A DNA stretch of 64,000 nucleotides from Mucilaginibacter straminoryzae. Its GTDB lineage: Bacteria; Bacteroidota; Bacteroidia; Sphingobacteriales; Sphingobacteriaceae. The stretch is taken from positions 186,001-250,000 of the forward strand of contig NZ_JALJEJ010000006.1 of assembly GCF_022953055.1 (NCBI RefSeq), read 5' to 3'. The translations under genes and the position numbers were made by a program. The notes beneath the pieces were generated by a model. It saw nothing but the letters and a program-made list of their open reading frames with translations. It was not told the origin of the DNA and did no database searches. This document shows positions 28,189 through 38,400 of the stretch, piece by piece (the first letter of the stretch is position 1; each line of letters starts with the position of its first letter).

Positions 28189-28226
28189 AACAGAAAAGCA
28201 CTTCAAATGAAGCGCTTTTCTGTTTT
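28187..28226. terminator. Bidirectional terminator between DinB and prc
   Basis: AAAACAGAAAAGC pairs perfectly with GCTTTTCTGTTTT (13 bp); the inner CTTC/GAAG pairs as well. A/T runs on both sides allow function in both directions. The first bases are the DinB stop codon. Confidence 0.85.
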
Positions 28227-28242
28227 ATGGGTTATCAATCTG

Positions 28243-30375
28243 TTACGGATTTACATTGCTGGTGAGCTTATTGCCCATGCCAATATAATCTGTCAAAATC
28301 TGTCCGGCTTCTATCTTCAGGAAATCCAGGTCTTCATTTCTTGGCCTTGTCTGACCTTTTTTCAGTGGTGCTAAGCCTAAAGCGGTACGGCGCAGATTAT
28401 TACGTTCGAAAGCTTTTTGCTCATCCTCGTCGCGCTCTTTCTTCAATACCTGTTCATTAAGGGTAACACTTTTTTCGGCATCGCGCTTTTTAAAGTCGGC
28501 AATGTCTTCTAACAGGTATTTATAGCTTGCGCTGGCATTCATACGGTCTTCGTGCAGCTTGCGTAATTGTGGCAGTACGGCGCTAAAATCACCCACCTTG
28601 GTATAGGTTGATGGGTTGATCATGTCGTAAGGCAGCGCAGATGGTTCTGTATCTTCACCATATTTATCCAGCGGAATAACGGCAGGGAAGGTAATATCTG
28701 GTGTTACCCCTTTGTGTTGGGTAGACCCACCGCTTACACGATAAAATTTAGCCATCGTCAGGTTCAGTTGCCCAAATTTAGAAAGCGCACCCGGAGCCTG
28801 TTTAGTTCCCTTTTGAGTGATCTTAGCGATCATATCCTTAATGGTAGGGCTGATTACCTGATCAAGGTTGATCACGCTTTGTACGGTACCTTTACCATAG
28901 GTTTGTGTGCCGATAATCATACCGCGGCCGTAATCCTGTATTGCGCCAGAGAAAATCTCAGAAGCGGAAGCACTGAAACGGTCTACCAGAACAGCCATCG
29001 GGCCGCTCCAGGCTACACCCGGATCTTCGTCATTATCCACCTCTACCCGGTTACGTGCGTCGCGAACCTGTACCACCGGACCTGTTTTAATAAACAGACC
29101 GGTAAGATCTACAGCCTCTACCAATGAGCCGCCGCCATTCTGGCGCAAGTCCATCACTACCCCGTCCACACCTACTTTTTTCAGGGTATCAAGGATCAAT
29201 TTTACATCGCGAGTGGTACTTTTATAATTCGGATCGCCTGCGCGATAAGCGGCAAAATCAAGATAAAACGCCGGTACAGAAATTACTCCGATCTTAACTG
29301 TTTTACCATTTTCGTTATAGGTACGGATCTCTTTTTTGGCAGACTGGTCTTTCAGAATAATTTTATCGCGCACCAGTTCCACAATCTTTGGCTTATCAGA
29401 AGCAGCTTTACCTTTTGGCAATAATTTCAATCTTACGATGGTGCCCTTAGGGCCGCGGATCAACGTGATTGCGGTATCTGTACGCCAGCCTACGATGTCA
29501 ACAAACTCGCCGGTTTTACCTTGCGCAACGCCAATAATACGGTCATCAATATTCACCTGCCGGCTTTTATCTGCCGGGCCACCCGGTACCACAGTTTTAA
29601 TAGTCACATAATCATTCTCTGAAAGCAGCGATGCGCCGATACCTTCCAGTGAACGCGACATATCTATATTAAATTCAGCGGCATTTGCCGGGTTAAAGTA
29701 ATTGGTATGCGGGTCAATGGCATTAGTCAGCGCGTCCATAAAGATCTGCAGCACATCCTGTTTAGATAATTTATTAGACTGGCTAATCAGGTTCTGGTAA
29801 CGCTTACGCAGGGTTTCTTTATTCTTGGCCATATCTGCATTCGCCAGTTTCAGGTTCAGCAGATCATACTTTACGCGCTTGGCCCACAAGTTATTCATAT
29901 CTGCTTCAGAAGAAACAAAAGGCAGGCTATCACGGTCAAAAGTGAAGGTTTCGTCTTTCGAATAATCAAAGTTGTTATTCAGTTGCGACAGTGAATAAGT
30001 GATGCGTTCGTTGTAACGTTTTTTATAAACATTAAAAATGTAGAACACATTATTCAGGTTGCCTTCTTTGATATCATCGTCCAGCACATCTTGATATTTC
30101 TCGAAATCTTTGATGTCAGATGCAAGGAAATAGTTATGGTTGTCGTCCAGCGATTTCAGGTAGCGGTTATAAATAATGCGCGAAATGGAATCATTCAGCG
30201 GCACCTTTTTGTAGTTATATTTAGAGATCAGATCGGCCACCTGTTTAACCACAACGCTTTGCTGTTCATCCGGATGCAGATCGCCTGCAGTAACCGGCCC
30301 TGGAGGTGTTTTAGGGGCACCCTTACAAGCCAGGGCGGCACCCAGTATCAGTACAATATATAATTTCTTAAACAT
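28243..30375 (-). CDS. prc: Carboxy-terminal processing (tail-specific) protease, S41 family, lipoprotein
   Basis: Periplasmic Ser/Lys protease that degrades or trims proteins from the C terminus. I place the start at 30375, giving MFKKLYIVLILGAALACKG, an SPII signal with lipobox ALAC; the upstream ATG at 30414 would bury it. About 710 aa: helical N-terminal domain, PDZ (about 235-320, LEGIGASLLSENDYV), catalytic core with DLRQNGGGSLVEAV, the nucleophile region DRFSASASEIFSGAIQDYG and QTYGKGTVQ (general-base Lys), and the C-terminal Prc-specific helical extension. The similarity to E. coli Prc around both active-site segments is high. Followed by a bidirectional terminator. Confidence 0.95.
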   Translation of the reverse strand: MFKKLYIVLILGAALACKGAPKTPPGPVTAGDLHPDEQQSVVVKQVADLISKYNYKKVPLNDSISRIIYNRYLKSLDDNHNYFLASDIKDFEKYQDVLDDDIKEGNLNNVFYIFNVYKKRYNERITYSLSQLNNNFDYSKDETFTFDRDSLPFVSSEADMNNLWAKRVKYDLLNLKLANADMAKNKETLRKRYQNLISQSNKLSKQDVLQIFMDALTNAIDPHTNYFNPANAAEFNIDMSRSLEGIGASLLSENDYVTIKTVVPGGPADKSRQVNIDDRIIGVAQGKTGEFVDIVGWRTDTAITLIRGPKGTIVRLKLLPKGKAASDKPKIVELVRDKIILKDQSAKKEIRTYNENGKTVKIGVISVPAFYLDFAAYRAGDPNYKSTTRDVKLILDTLKKVGVDGVVMDLRQNGGGSLVEAVDLTGLFIKTGPVVQVRDARNRVEVDNDEDPGVAWSGPMAVLVDRFSASASEIFSGAIQDYGRGMIIGTQTYGKGTVQSVINLDQVISPTIKDMIAKITQKGTKQAPGALSKFGQLNLTMAKFYRVSGGSTQHKGVTPDITFPAVIPLDKYGEDTEPSALPYDMINPSTYTKVGDFSAVLPQLRKLHEDRMNASASYKYLLEDIADFKKRDAEKSVTLNEQVLKKERDEDEQKAFERNNLRRTALGLAPLKKGQTRPRNEDLDFLKIEAGQILTDYIGMGNKLTSNVNP

Positions 30376-30552
30376 GCTTTTTAGGGTTTCTAATTCAATT
30401 TTTGTTTCAAACATCCAGGTTTTAGTATATTTATTTTGCTAATGTAATGAAAAAGAGATAGCTACAAAGCCATCGTTCAATTACTAATAAAATATTACGA
30501 AATAATGTTTCAAATATTATAAATCGCCGTCACAAGCAATTAAAGCGCTATT

Positions 30553-31308
30553 TTACAAACCCTGTTCGTGGGTCACAACCGAGATCAGAATTTTATTTCC
30601 GCGTACATTTCCGGCAAAGTATCCACCAAGCAAGTGGCCGTTAAAACGATTGATGGTATAATCGCCTTCTACTACAAAATCGCGCACCAGCGATTTGAAG
30701 CCTTTGATGTTTCCTTTGGCATGCACCACTACTTTTTCTGCACTGATGTCGGCAATGGTGTAGGTAAAAATATTATAGGTATTCAGCAGTGGATTTTTTC
30801 TTCTTGATGTCCAGGTGTAACCAACCCCGACCCGCTCCTTTGGGAAATTCAGCTGCACCAGGCCCGGGTCTATAGGCGGCTCTGCAAGTTGGTTCCCCTC
30901 TTTAAAGGGATCCACTAATTCCCCGAGATCGTTATAAGCAAACCTGTAATTCTTATGCAATACGTCCTTTACGGCATCGTGTAACCGGCGCGATTCTTTA
31001 TCCATATCCCCCAGCATATCATCAGAATCATAATGACGCACCTCGTCGCCCAGTTTACTATCTGAGCAGATGCGGCGTACCTGCGCAATAAAGGCATATC
31101 TTTTGCCGTCGTCCAAAGCGGAGTCGACCGTAAGATCGGTACTGGTCTTATTAACAATGCTTACCATTGGGCCCTCTATCTTTTCCTCTACCGATATATT
31201 TTGCACATCGCCGTCATGGTACTTCAACCGCAGCAAAATCTTGCCATGGTCTGATTTACAGCCCGGCAGCAATAGCAATGCAAGTAAGAGCAGGGAGCAG
31301 AATTTCAT
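30553..31308 (-). CDS. Conserved lipoprotein of unknown function
   Basis: 251 aa. Signal peptide with lipobox LPGC at about residue 16, then CKSDHGKILLRLKYHDGDVQ. The rest is mostly beta strand (VSIVNKTSTDLTVDS, KVVVHAKGNIKGF, GDYTINRFNGHLLGGYFAG), in the manner of DUF6263-like lipoproteins, which I mention only as a resemblance. It follows the second DinB gene by 15 bp on the same strand and probably shares its transcript. Confidence 0.75.
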   Translation of the reverse strand: MKFCSLLLLALLLLPGCKSDHGKILLRLKYHDGDVQNISVEEKIEGPMVSIVNKTSTDLTVDSALDDGKRYAFIAQVRRICSDSKLGDEVRHYDSDDMLGDMDKESRRLHDAVKDVLHKNYRFAYNDLGELVDPFKEGNQLAEPPIDPGLVQLNFPKERVGVGYTWTSRRKNPLLNTYNIFTYTIADISAEKVVVHAKGNIKGFKSLVRDFVVEGDYTINRFNGHLLGGYFAGNVRGNKILISVVTHEQGL

Positions 31309-31323
31309 AAGAAGACGGCATGC

Positions 31324-31833
31324 TTAGAGATACCTTTCTTTGATGATCCGCAGGTGATGCAGCTCGTGCCCCGCCATTATATATAGCAAGGCGTTAACTG
31401 TCACCCTGTTTCCGCTGGCAATACCTGAAAGGGCCAATTGCTCTGCGGTAAGGCTATGGATCAGGAAAAGGTTAGCCAGGCGCAGTTGTTTAAATTCATC
31501 AGCCATGTTTTCTAAAGTACGCCCCTGCAATTCAGCATGCTCCACATAGCTATTTTCTTCAAAACCGGGTAGCGGCTGTTGCTCCCCCCGCGAAATGCAA
31601 AGCAGGCGATAGGCAAAAACGCGCTCTGCGTCTATCAGGTGGCTGACTAATTGCCTGATCGTCCATTTTCCGGGCGCATAAGCATAGTCTTGTTTCTCTT
31701 TAGAGATAGTAATCAGGAACTGGTAAGTATCTTCTGCGAGGCGATTCAGTGTTTCAACAATATCGCCAAGCTGAGCGGCAGTTTCTACATAGTTGGCATA
31801 AAATGGTGCGTATTCTGAAACGTCAGGTAACAT
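31324..31833 (-). CDS. DinB family protein (second copy)
   Basis: About 169 aa from the ATG at 31833 (MLPDVSEYAPFYANYVE). An upstream ATG at 31914 would add a hydrophobic 27-residue extension running into the divergent PdeM promoter, and is less likely. Metal-site histidines: SHLIDAERVFAYR, and HELHHLRIIKERYL at the C terminus. WTIRQLVSHLIDAE is the classic DinB_2 start. Enzymatic role unknown; expected cytosolic. Divergent from pdeM, upstream of the lipoprotein gene. Confidence 0.82.
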   Translation of the reverse strand: MLPDVSEYAPFYANYVETAAQLGDIVETLNRLAEDTYQFLITISKEKQDYAYAPGKWTIRQLVSHLIDAERVFAYRLLCISRGEQQPLPGFEENSYVEHAELQGRTLENMADEFKQLRLANLFLIHSLTAEQLALSGIASGNRVTVNALLYIMAGHELHHLRIIKERYL

Positions 31834-31918
31834 GGTACAGGGCTGGGTATTGCCCAAATATAGCACTAAGAGGTGTAAAGCTATAAGAAAAGCTAATGCT
31901 AAATTAATTGGCATTTTT

Positions 31919-31926
31919 TATCTTTG
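31919..31926 (+). promoter_or_regulatory. -7 element (TATCTTTG) directly before pdeM
   Basis: Exact TAnnTTTG match ending 5 bases before the pdeM ATG. The start of transcription would fall within a few bases of the start codon, so the mRNA may be leaderless. No TTG at -33. Confidence 0.45.
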
Positions 31927-31931
31927 CACTA

Positions 31932-32594
31932 ATGAAGATCTGTGAAGGCGCCGAACTGCCCTGGCTAGGGCAAGACCTTGTTTTACTTCCCGAAAAAGCT
32001 ATTTACTGGAAACAGCAGCAAACGCTGATTGCCGCAGATGTGCATTTGGGAAAATCCGGCCATTTCAGAAAAGCAGGTATTGCTATACCTAAAGATGTGG
32101 CGCAGGAAGACCTGGCCGTACTGTCAGACCTGATTGCGCAATACCATCCGCAGCAGCTGATCTTTTTGGGCGACCTGTTCCACAGTGATATGAATACCGA
32201 TTGGGATTGGTTTGCATTGTGGCGGCAGCAGTTCCCGCAGATGAAGATCATCCTGGTGAAAGGCAACCACGATATTATCCAGGACAGTCATTATCACGAA
32301 CTGAACATCCAAACGCCGGAGTCGTACCGGCTTGGCCCGTTCCTGATGCTGCACCACCCGGTAACGGCGGCTAAACTACCTTCAATCGAGGGTTATGTAC
32401 TTTGCGGTCACATTCATCCCGGTGTACGCTTATCTGGTAAGGGCAGGCAAACAGTCACGCTCCCATGTTTTACATTTGGTTTAAAACAGGCTATTTTACC
32501 TTCCTTTGGACGTTTCACCGGCAGGGTGGCTATCCGGCATGAGAAAGACGACCGTGTATTTGGCGTATTGCAGAATAAAGTGATTGCGGTTTAG
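31932..32594 (+). CDS. pdeM: Ligase-associated DNA damage response endonuclease/phosphoesterase PdeM
   Basis: Calcineurin-like phosphoesterase, about 220 aa from the ATG at 31932 (MKICEGAELPWLGQ). Metal motifs in order: AADVHLGKSG, FLGDLFHSD, VKGNHD, HHPV, and CGHIHPG. The GKSGHFRKAGIAIP loop after motif I is typical of PdeM. The family is found with the ATP-dependent ligase, MBL exonuclease and Lhr-type helicase; here the ligase pair is 5.5 kb upstream. The stop is 3 bases from that of lspA on the other strand, with no terminator between. Confidence 0.9.
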   Translation: MKICEGAELPWLGQDLVLLPEKAIYWKQQQTLIAADVHLGKSGHFRKAGIAIPKDVAQEDLAVLSDLIAQYHPQQLIFLGDLFHSDMNTDWDWFALWRQQFPQMKIILVKGNHDIIQDSHYHELNIQTPESYRLGPFLMLHHPVTAAKLPSIEGYVLCGHIHPGVRLSGKGRQTVTLPCFTFGLKQAILPSFGRFTGRVAIRHEKDDRVFGVLQNKVIAV

Positions 32595-32597
32595 CAA

Positions 32598-33116
32598 CTA
32601 ACCCTCCATATTGCTTTCGCTGTTTTTCATGAAATAAGGTTTGTTTAAAACAATCAGTAGCAGGATCACCCCGGTGGTGATGGAAACATCGGCGAGATTG
32701 AATATCCCCGTTTTAAAAATACCGAATTCGAGATACAGGAAATCCGTTACAGAACCATTTGCGATACGGTCATAAATATTACCGAATCCTCCGCCGAGGA
32801 TACAGCAAATTGCCGTAAGCCGCAGCCAGTCCATCCGGTAATTTTTTACCACATGTACCATTGCGCCAATCAACGCAGCCATGGGCAATACTGCCAGAAA
32901 CAACACGCGTGCATATCCGCCGATATTGTCTCCCGCACTGAGGAAAGCCCCGGTATTCTCTACCCTGGTGATCATCAGATGGTCGCCCCAGTATCTTAGC
33001 TGCACCTGCGGATACAGTTTTTCACGTACGATCTTTTTTGAAAGCTGGTCGCAACCGATGTTAACCGCAATGATAGCCAGTATCAGAATCAGGCGAAGGC
33101 CTTTATTTTTACGCAT
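32598..33116 (-). CDS. lspA: Lipoprotein signal peptidase (signal peptidase II)
   Basis: Aspartic membrane protease that removes lipoprotein signal peptides after lipid attachment; 172 aa with four membrane segments. Signature regions: CDQLSKKIV, RVENTGAFLS, and the catalytic aspartates Asp125 (GSVTDFLYL) and Asp143 (FNLADVSIT), each in its conserved context. The window encodes many lipoproteins, its substrates. Bacteroidota often carry more than one LspA-like gene; this one has all key residues. Confidence 0.92.
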   Translation of the reverse strand: MRKNKGLRLILILAIIAVNIGCDQLSKKIVREKLYPQVQLRYWGDHLMITRVENTGAFLSAGDNIGGYARVLFLAVLPMAALIGAMVHVVKNYRMDWLRLTAICCILGGGFGNIYDRIANGSVTDFLYLEFGIFKTGIFNLADVSITTGVILLLIVLNKPYFMKNSESNMEG

Positions 33117-33243
33117 ATTTAATAGAATTCTGCCGCTTGCAAGTATACAAAACGCCTATTATTTCCAGGTGTGAATAAATGGTTGTTAATTTGCGTTATT
33201 GTAAAATCCCGCCAGTACCAATTTTACTATCTGCTTAATTTAA

Positions 33244-33271
33244 TTGCCAATAATTAAAATTTTTATCTTAG
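33244..33271 (+). promoter_or_regulatory. Possible promoter of the heme oxygenase-phytochrome operon
   Basis: TTG (33244), 17 bases, TATCTTAG (33264-33271), 7 of 8 to the -7 consensus, 37 bases before the start codon. The spacing is 2 bases short. Confidence 0.3.
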
Positions 33272-33308
33272 CTTAGTATTTTATCTATTTTCATCTGCTT
33301 ATTATCTA

Positions 33309-33869
33309 ATGCTTGCCGACGTTATTAAGGAACAGACCACTGCACACCATCAGGGGTTAGAAAAAAAAATTATCTCCCGACTTAAAAGCCTTTCATCGGC
33401 TGAAGATTACATTAATTTATTGCAGCTGTTCTATTCTTATTTCGGCGGATTGGAAGACCAGATCAATCATCAGATAGATCAGTCGGTACTACCCGATTAC
33501 GAAGAACGGCGCAAAACCAGTTCCCTTTCTAATGATATTCAAGCCCTCGGCGGCAATCCCGCATCAAAAGCTGTAAACGGGGCCCTGCCAGAGATCACGA
33601 CTATCCCACAGGCGGTTGGCGCACTTTACGTTATAGAGGGTTCAACACTGGGCGGAAGCATTATCAGTAAAATGGTTTCAGATCGGCTTGGCCTCCAGGA
33701 CGGGCTTAGTTTTTTCAACAGCTATGGCAGCAAAGCCACGGAGATGTGGGAACGCTTTAAAACATACATCAACACCCAGGCATGGCAGCCCGCCGAAGAA
33801 CAGGCGATTATTGCCAGCGCGCAAAATACCTTTTTAAAATTCAACAACTGGATAGAGCAGCATGGCTAA
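33309..33869 (+). CDS. bphO: Heme oxygenase, biliverdin-forming (BphO type)
   Basis: Opens heme to biliverdin IX-alpha, the chromophore of the phytochrome encoded next. 186 aa, all-helical. The proximal heme ligand is probably His14 (TAHHQGLEKK). The distal helix signature YVIEGSTLGGSIISKMV is characteristic of bacterial heme oxygenases linked to phytochromes. The stop overlaps the phytochrome start by 8 bases (33862-33869), which argues for co-translation and fixes its role. Confidence 0.93.
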   Translation: MLADVIKEQTTAHHQGLEKKIISRLKSLSSAEDYINLLQLFYSYFGGLEDQINHQIDQSVLPDYEERRKTSSLSNDIQALGGNPASKAVNGALPEITTIPQAVGALYVIEGSTLGGSIISKMVSDRLGLQDGLSFFNSYGSKATEMWERFKTYINTQAWQPAEEQAIIASAQNTFLKFNNWIEQHG

Positions 33870-35388
33870 TAAAAACTATGATTCGGAATTTTGCGGCAGT
33901 TTACCGCTGCATAACATCAACCTGATTCAACCTTACGGCTATCTGCTGGTGTTGCAAAAAGAGGATTTTACCGTTGTACAGGTAAGTGAAAACACAGAAG
34001 AACTGCTTAACCTGCCGCCTGCGGATATCATCAACAAAAGCATAGAACGCTTTCTTGGCAAAGCCCAGTTTGAAACCCTGAAACAAAAGGTTGCTACGGA
34101 TGCTACCGGTAAGTTACCCCTAAGCTTCAACTTTGAAGTGAACACCACCAACCAGCGTATGCTGGCACTGATCCATATCAAAGAGCAATACCTGATCATC
34201 GAACTTGAAAAAGTAGCAGAAAATACCGACCGTTATTTTACCGAGGTATTTCAGGAGATCAAATATTCCATGGCCAATATCGAGCTGGCCGGCTCTGTAC
34301 AGGAGGTTTGCGATACCGCCGTCCGTGAATTAAGAAAGTTATCTGGATTTGACGGCATCATGATGTACCGGTTTGACAGCAACTGGAATGGAACCGTTAT
34401 CGCCGAGGAGAAAGATGAAAAGCTCGAAAAATATCTGGGCTATACCTTCCCGGCATCAGATGTGCCTAAACAGGCGCGCCAGCTGTATCTGAAGAACCCC
34501 TACCGTTTAATTCCTACGCGGAATTATAATCCGGTGAGGTTATACCCGGTCATCAACCCTATTACCCATACATTTATCGATCTTTCAGATTGTAACCTGC
34601 GCAGCGTTGCCGCAGTGCATTTGGAATACCTGAAAAATATGGGCGTTGATGCTTCTATGTCTATCAGGGTGATCAAAGACGGTGAATTATGGGGACTGAT
34701 TTCCTGCCATAACACCACGCCTAAATACGTTAATTACGAGATCTGCACCGTGTTTGAATTACTTTCGAGCGTGGTTTCTAACAAGATATCTTCTATTTAC
34801 AGTAAAGAAGAGTTTGACCGCGAAGCGGAGCTGCAAAATAAGCGCACCTCGCTGATTGATAAAGTTTATACCGAAAGCGACCTGGCGGCAGGCTTGCTGA
34901 AAGATAAAGAACAAAACCTGTTAGATATGTTTAATGCTACAGGTGCGGTGGTAGTAAACAATAACCAGCAAACCCGGATTGGCGAAACGCCTAACGAAGA
35001 TTCGGTGGAAAATCTGGTGATATGGCTGCAAGGCAAGAATGTGGTTAAAACTTATGCGAATGACAATTTAGCAGCCATTTACGAAGATGCTGCGGAATAT
35101 GCCGATATTGCAAGCGGTATACTGGCCATCCCGGTTGATGCCGATAAAGGGAACTATATCATCTGCTTCAGACCAGAGTTTGTTAAAACGGTAAGCTGGG
35201 GCGGTGATCCTGAAAAGGCGATCAATTTTGAACCGGATGGGAAAGCATATCATCCCCGAAACTCATTTAAACTATGGCAGCAAACCGTGCGGCAAACTTC
35301 ACTGCCATGGAGCCGCCACGAAATTAATGCAGCAGAGATGCTGCGCAGTTTTGCATTTGAATTTCAGACCAAGCAATTATACAACTGA
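33862..35388 (+). CDS. Bacteriophytochrome photosensory protein without kinase domain
   Basis: Red/far-red light sensor, 508 aa, made only of PAS (about 1-125), GAF (about 135-315) and PHY (about 320-508). Key residues are intact: biliverdin-binding Cys11 in CGSLPLHNINLIQPYG, Asp200 in FPASDVP, His253 in VHLEYLKNMG and His283 in ISCHN. The PHY tongue is complete (SWGGDPEK and HPRNSF, the WGG and PRxSF motifs). The chain stops after the final PHY helix; HisKA and ATPase domains are absent. Output must go through another protein, most simply the CheB-CheR-kinase fusion encoded 41 bp downstream. Confidence 0.95.
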   Translation: MANKNYDSEFCGSLPLHNINLIQPYGYLLVLQKEDFTVVQVSENTEELLNLPPADIINKSIERFLGKAQFETLKQKVATDATGKLPLSFNFEVNTTNQRMLALIHIKEQYLIIELEKVAENTDRYFTEVFQEIKYSMANIELAGSVQEVCDTAVRELRKLSGFDGIMMYRFDSNWNGTVIAEEKDEKLEKYLGYTFPASDVPKQARQLYLKNPYRLIPTRNYNPVRLYPVINPITHTFIDLSDCNLRSVAAVHLEYLKNMGVDASMSIRVIKDGELWGLISCHNTTPKYVNYEICTVFELLSSVVSNKISSIYSKEEFDREAELQNKRTSLIDKVYTESDLAAGLLKDKEQNLLDMFNATGAVVVNNNQQTRIGETPNEDSVENLVIWLQGKNVVKTYANDNLAAIYEDAAEYADIASGILAIPVDADKGNYIICFRPEFVKTVSWGGDPEKAINFEPDGKAYHPRNSFKLWQQTVRQTSLPWSRHEINAAEMLRSFAFEFQTKQLYN

Positions 35389-35429
35389 TTGACCGTTGGT
35401 AATTAACTAAGGCATTTTTAGAATAAGTA

Positions 35430-38400
35430 ATGAGCGAAGCCAAAACAATACCATCCACTGCAAATACCGTTAGCGGGCAAAAGTATGTGGTAGCTATTGG
35501 CGCCTCTGCAGGCGGGTTAGAGGCTATTCACGAGTTTTTTGACCACATGCCGAATAACTCGAGCTTTGCTTTTATTGTTATTCAGCACCTTTCTTCAGAC
35601 TATAAAAGCCTGCTGGTAGAGCTGGTTTCAAAGCATACCCATATGCGGGTGCTCGAAGCAGCGCAGGACATGCTGATCCAGCCGGATTGCGTTTACATCA
35701 TTCCCAACAATAAGCTGATCACCATTAAAGGCAACCGCCTGCGACTGGCTGATAAGACACATGATAAAAGCCCTAACACGGCCATAGATACTTTTCTACT
35801 GACTTTAGCGCAGGAGAAAAAAGAAAAAGCCATTGCCATTATCCTTTCAGGTACCGGTACAGACGGTACTAAGGGCATCGAGGCCATTAAAGAGTGCGGC
35901 GGTATGGTGATTGTTCAGGACCCGAACACGGCCAAGTTCGACGGCATGCCTAACAGCGCTATCACCTCGGGTAATGCAGATTTTATTTTGCCCCCTGCAA
36001 AAATGCAGGAAGAGCTTTTTAACTATATCAAGCAAAAGCCGGTAAACGTACTTACAAAAGGAAAGATCGATGATACCCTTCTGGACGAAATATTCGCGCT
36101 GATCTATAAGAATAGCGGCCAGGAGTTCAACTTATATAAAACCCCTACCATCATCCGCCGCATTGCGCGCCGCATGACCAATACGGGCACATCAAACTTG
36201 CCCGAATATGTTAACATCCTTAGATCTGACCCGGCCGAAATTGAGGCCCTGGGTAAAGATTTCCTGATCGGTGTTACGCGGTTCTTCAGGGATAAACAGG
36301 CTTTTGAATGCCTCGAGCAGCAGATCATCCCGCAGATTGTTGATGCCAAGGAAAATGGTGAAACGTTAAAAATCTGGATATGCGCGTGTAGCACGGGCGA
36401 AGAAGCTTATTCTGTTGCTATTTTAGTGTACGACTACCTGCAAAAACAGCGAAAGCAGTTAGAAGTAAAAATATTTGCCACAGATATAGATCCTTCGAGC
36501 GTAGAAATTGCTTCGAAAAATTGCTATGCGCCTGCTGCGGTTAAAGATATAGACCCGGTACTGATGGAAAAATATTTCATCAAAGAAGGGAAGAACTATT
36601 CAGTAATTGCGCCTATCCGCAAGCTGATTGTTTTTGCAAGGCATAATGTGACCAAAGCGCCGCCGTTCATCAAGAATGATCTGATCACCTGCCGCAACAT
36701 GCTCATTTACATGAACAACCTGTTGCAGCAAAAAGTGCTTTCCACGTTCCATTTTTCGCTTAATCCGGGCGGTTACCTGTTCCTGGGCTCCAGTGAAAGC
36801 GCCGCCGTATTGAAGGATGGCATGCAGGAAGTGAACGGCAAGTGGAAATTTTATAAGAAAACCGGTAGTATCAACTATGCTACACACAACACCTACCATA
36901 CCACGGGCAGCCCGGTTAGCGACCATACTGCCGATAAGATAAAAAACCTGCTGAAACCGGCGCAGAAATCAATCAAGACCATCGCCGATGATGTTAACGA
37001 ACTGCTGGCCGAAGAATTTGGTTGTGTAGGTATTTATATTGATAAGAATTACGAGATCAAAGAAACGATGGGGAATTTCAGGCGCTACCTTTCGCTCCCT
37101 GAAAGAAAGCTGGATCTGAACCTGTTGAATATGGTTCCCCGCGAGATCTCCGCCATATTGAACACTGCTATCCGTAAATCCTGGAAAGAAAACAAAAAAG
37201 TTGCGCTTAAACGAGTCCGGATTAAAAAAGACACTAAAGATCAGCTGATCAATATCTATGTAAAGCCACCTGATGCGCAATCAGCTATGGCTTATACATT
37301 GATCATGCTGCATGAATCTGGCCTGGATACCGTAGGCGATAAGGACCTGATGCAGGATAACCTGATTGACAATCTTCAGCAAAACGACTACATCCTTGAA
37401 CTGGAAGCGGAACTGACGGAGACGCGCAACAACCTTCAGATGGCGGTTGAAGAGATGGATACCACGAATGAGGAACTCCAGTCGAGCAATGAGGAACTGT
37501 TATCAGCTAATGAGGAATTGCAGTCGAGCAATGAAGAGCTGCAATCGCTGAACGAGGAACTGCATACGCTGAATACCGAGCACCAGCTAAAGATCAAAGA
37601 ACTGATAGAACTGAACGATGACCTGGACAACTACTTTAAAAGTACAGACATCGGACAGGTTTTCCTGGATAACAACCTGGTCATCCGGAAATTTAATCCG
37701 GCATCAGTTAAGATGATCAACCTGATCGAAGCGGATATTGGCCGCCCGATCAGCCATATTTCTCATAATATCTACGCCGAGAACTTTGTACATGACCTGC
37801 AGCAGGTGGTACATAACGGGGGGCTGATAGAAAAAGAAGTACAATTGAAAAGTGGCGTCCGCTGCCTGATGCGTATTCTGCCTTACATCCGTAAAGACAA
37901 GCAGAAAGACGGTGTTGTGATCAGCTTTGTGGATATCTCTGTTATTACAGAGCTGAACAACATTATATCAGGTGTATTTAATTCTACCACCAGCGCCATT
38001 ATTGCCTTTAACGCCGTTAGGAATAAAGAAGGTAAGATCAATGGGTTTAAATGCATTGCAGCCAACAATGTTGCTGCGAAAATGCTGAACCGTGATAAGG
38101 ATGAACTGATTAACCTGACGCTGAATAACGATCTGCCCCAATTAGCAGAGAACGAACTGTTTGAACGCTACGTAAATGTGGTAGAAACCGGGCAGGTATA
38201 CCAGTCTGAATACCAATCGCGCAATCAGCAATGGTACCAGGTGGTCGCGGTAAAAATGGCGGATGGCCTGGCAACCACGTTTACTGATATTACCGACCGT
38301 AAAAATGCAGAGCAAAAGCTACGCAAGAACTATAACGAGCTGATCACCGCCCGTGAAAACCTTAAGAAGCTAAACGACGAACTGGAAGATAAGGTGCAGG

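Noticed and set aside
30376-30414. Upstream ATG at 30414 as the start of prc
   Set aside because: It adds 13 residues before a complete lipoprotein signal with lipobox; the ATG at 30375 is preferred.
37467-37571. Short tandem repeats that could suggest an array
   Set aside because: They are in-frame 21-bp heptad codons of a coiled coil with varying bases, not a CRISPR array.
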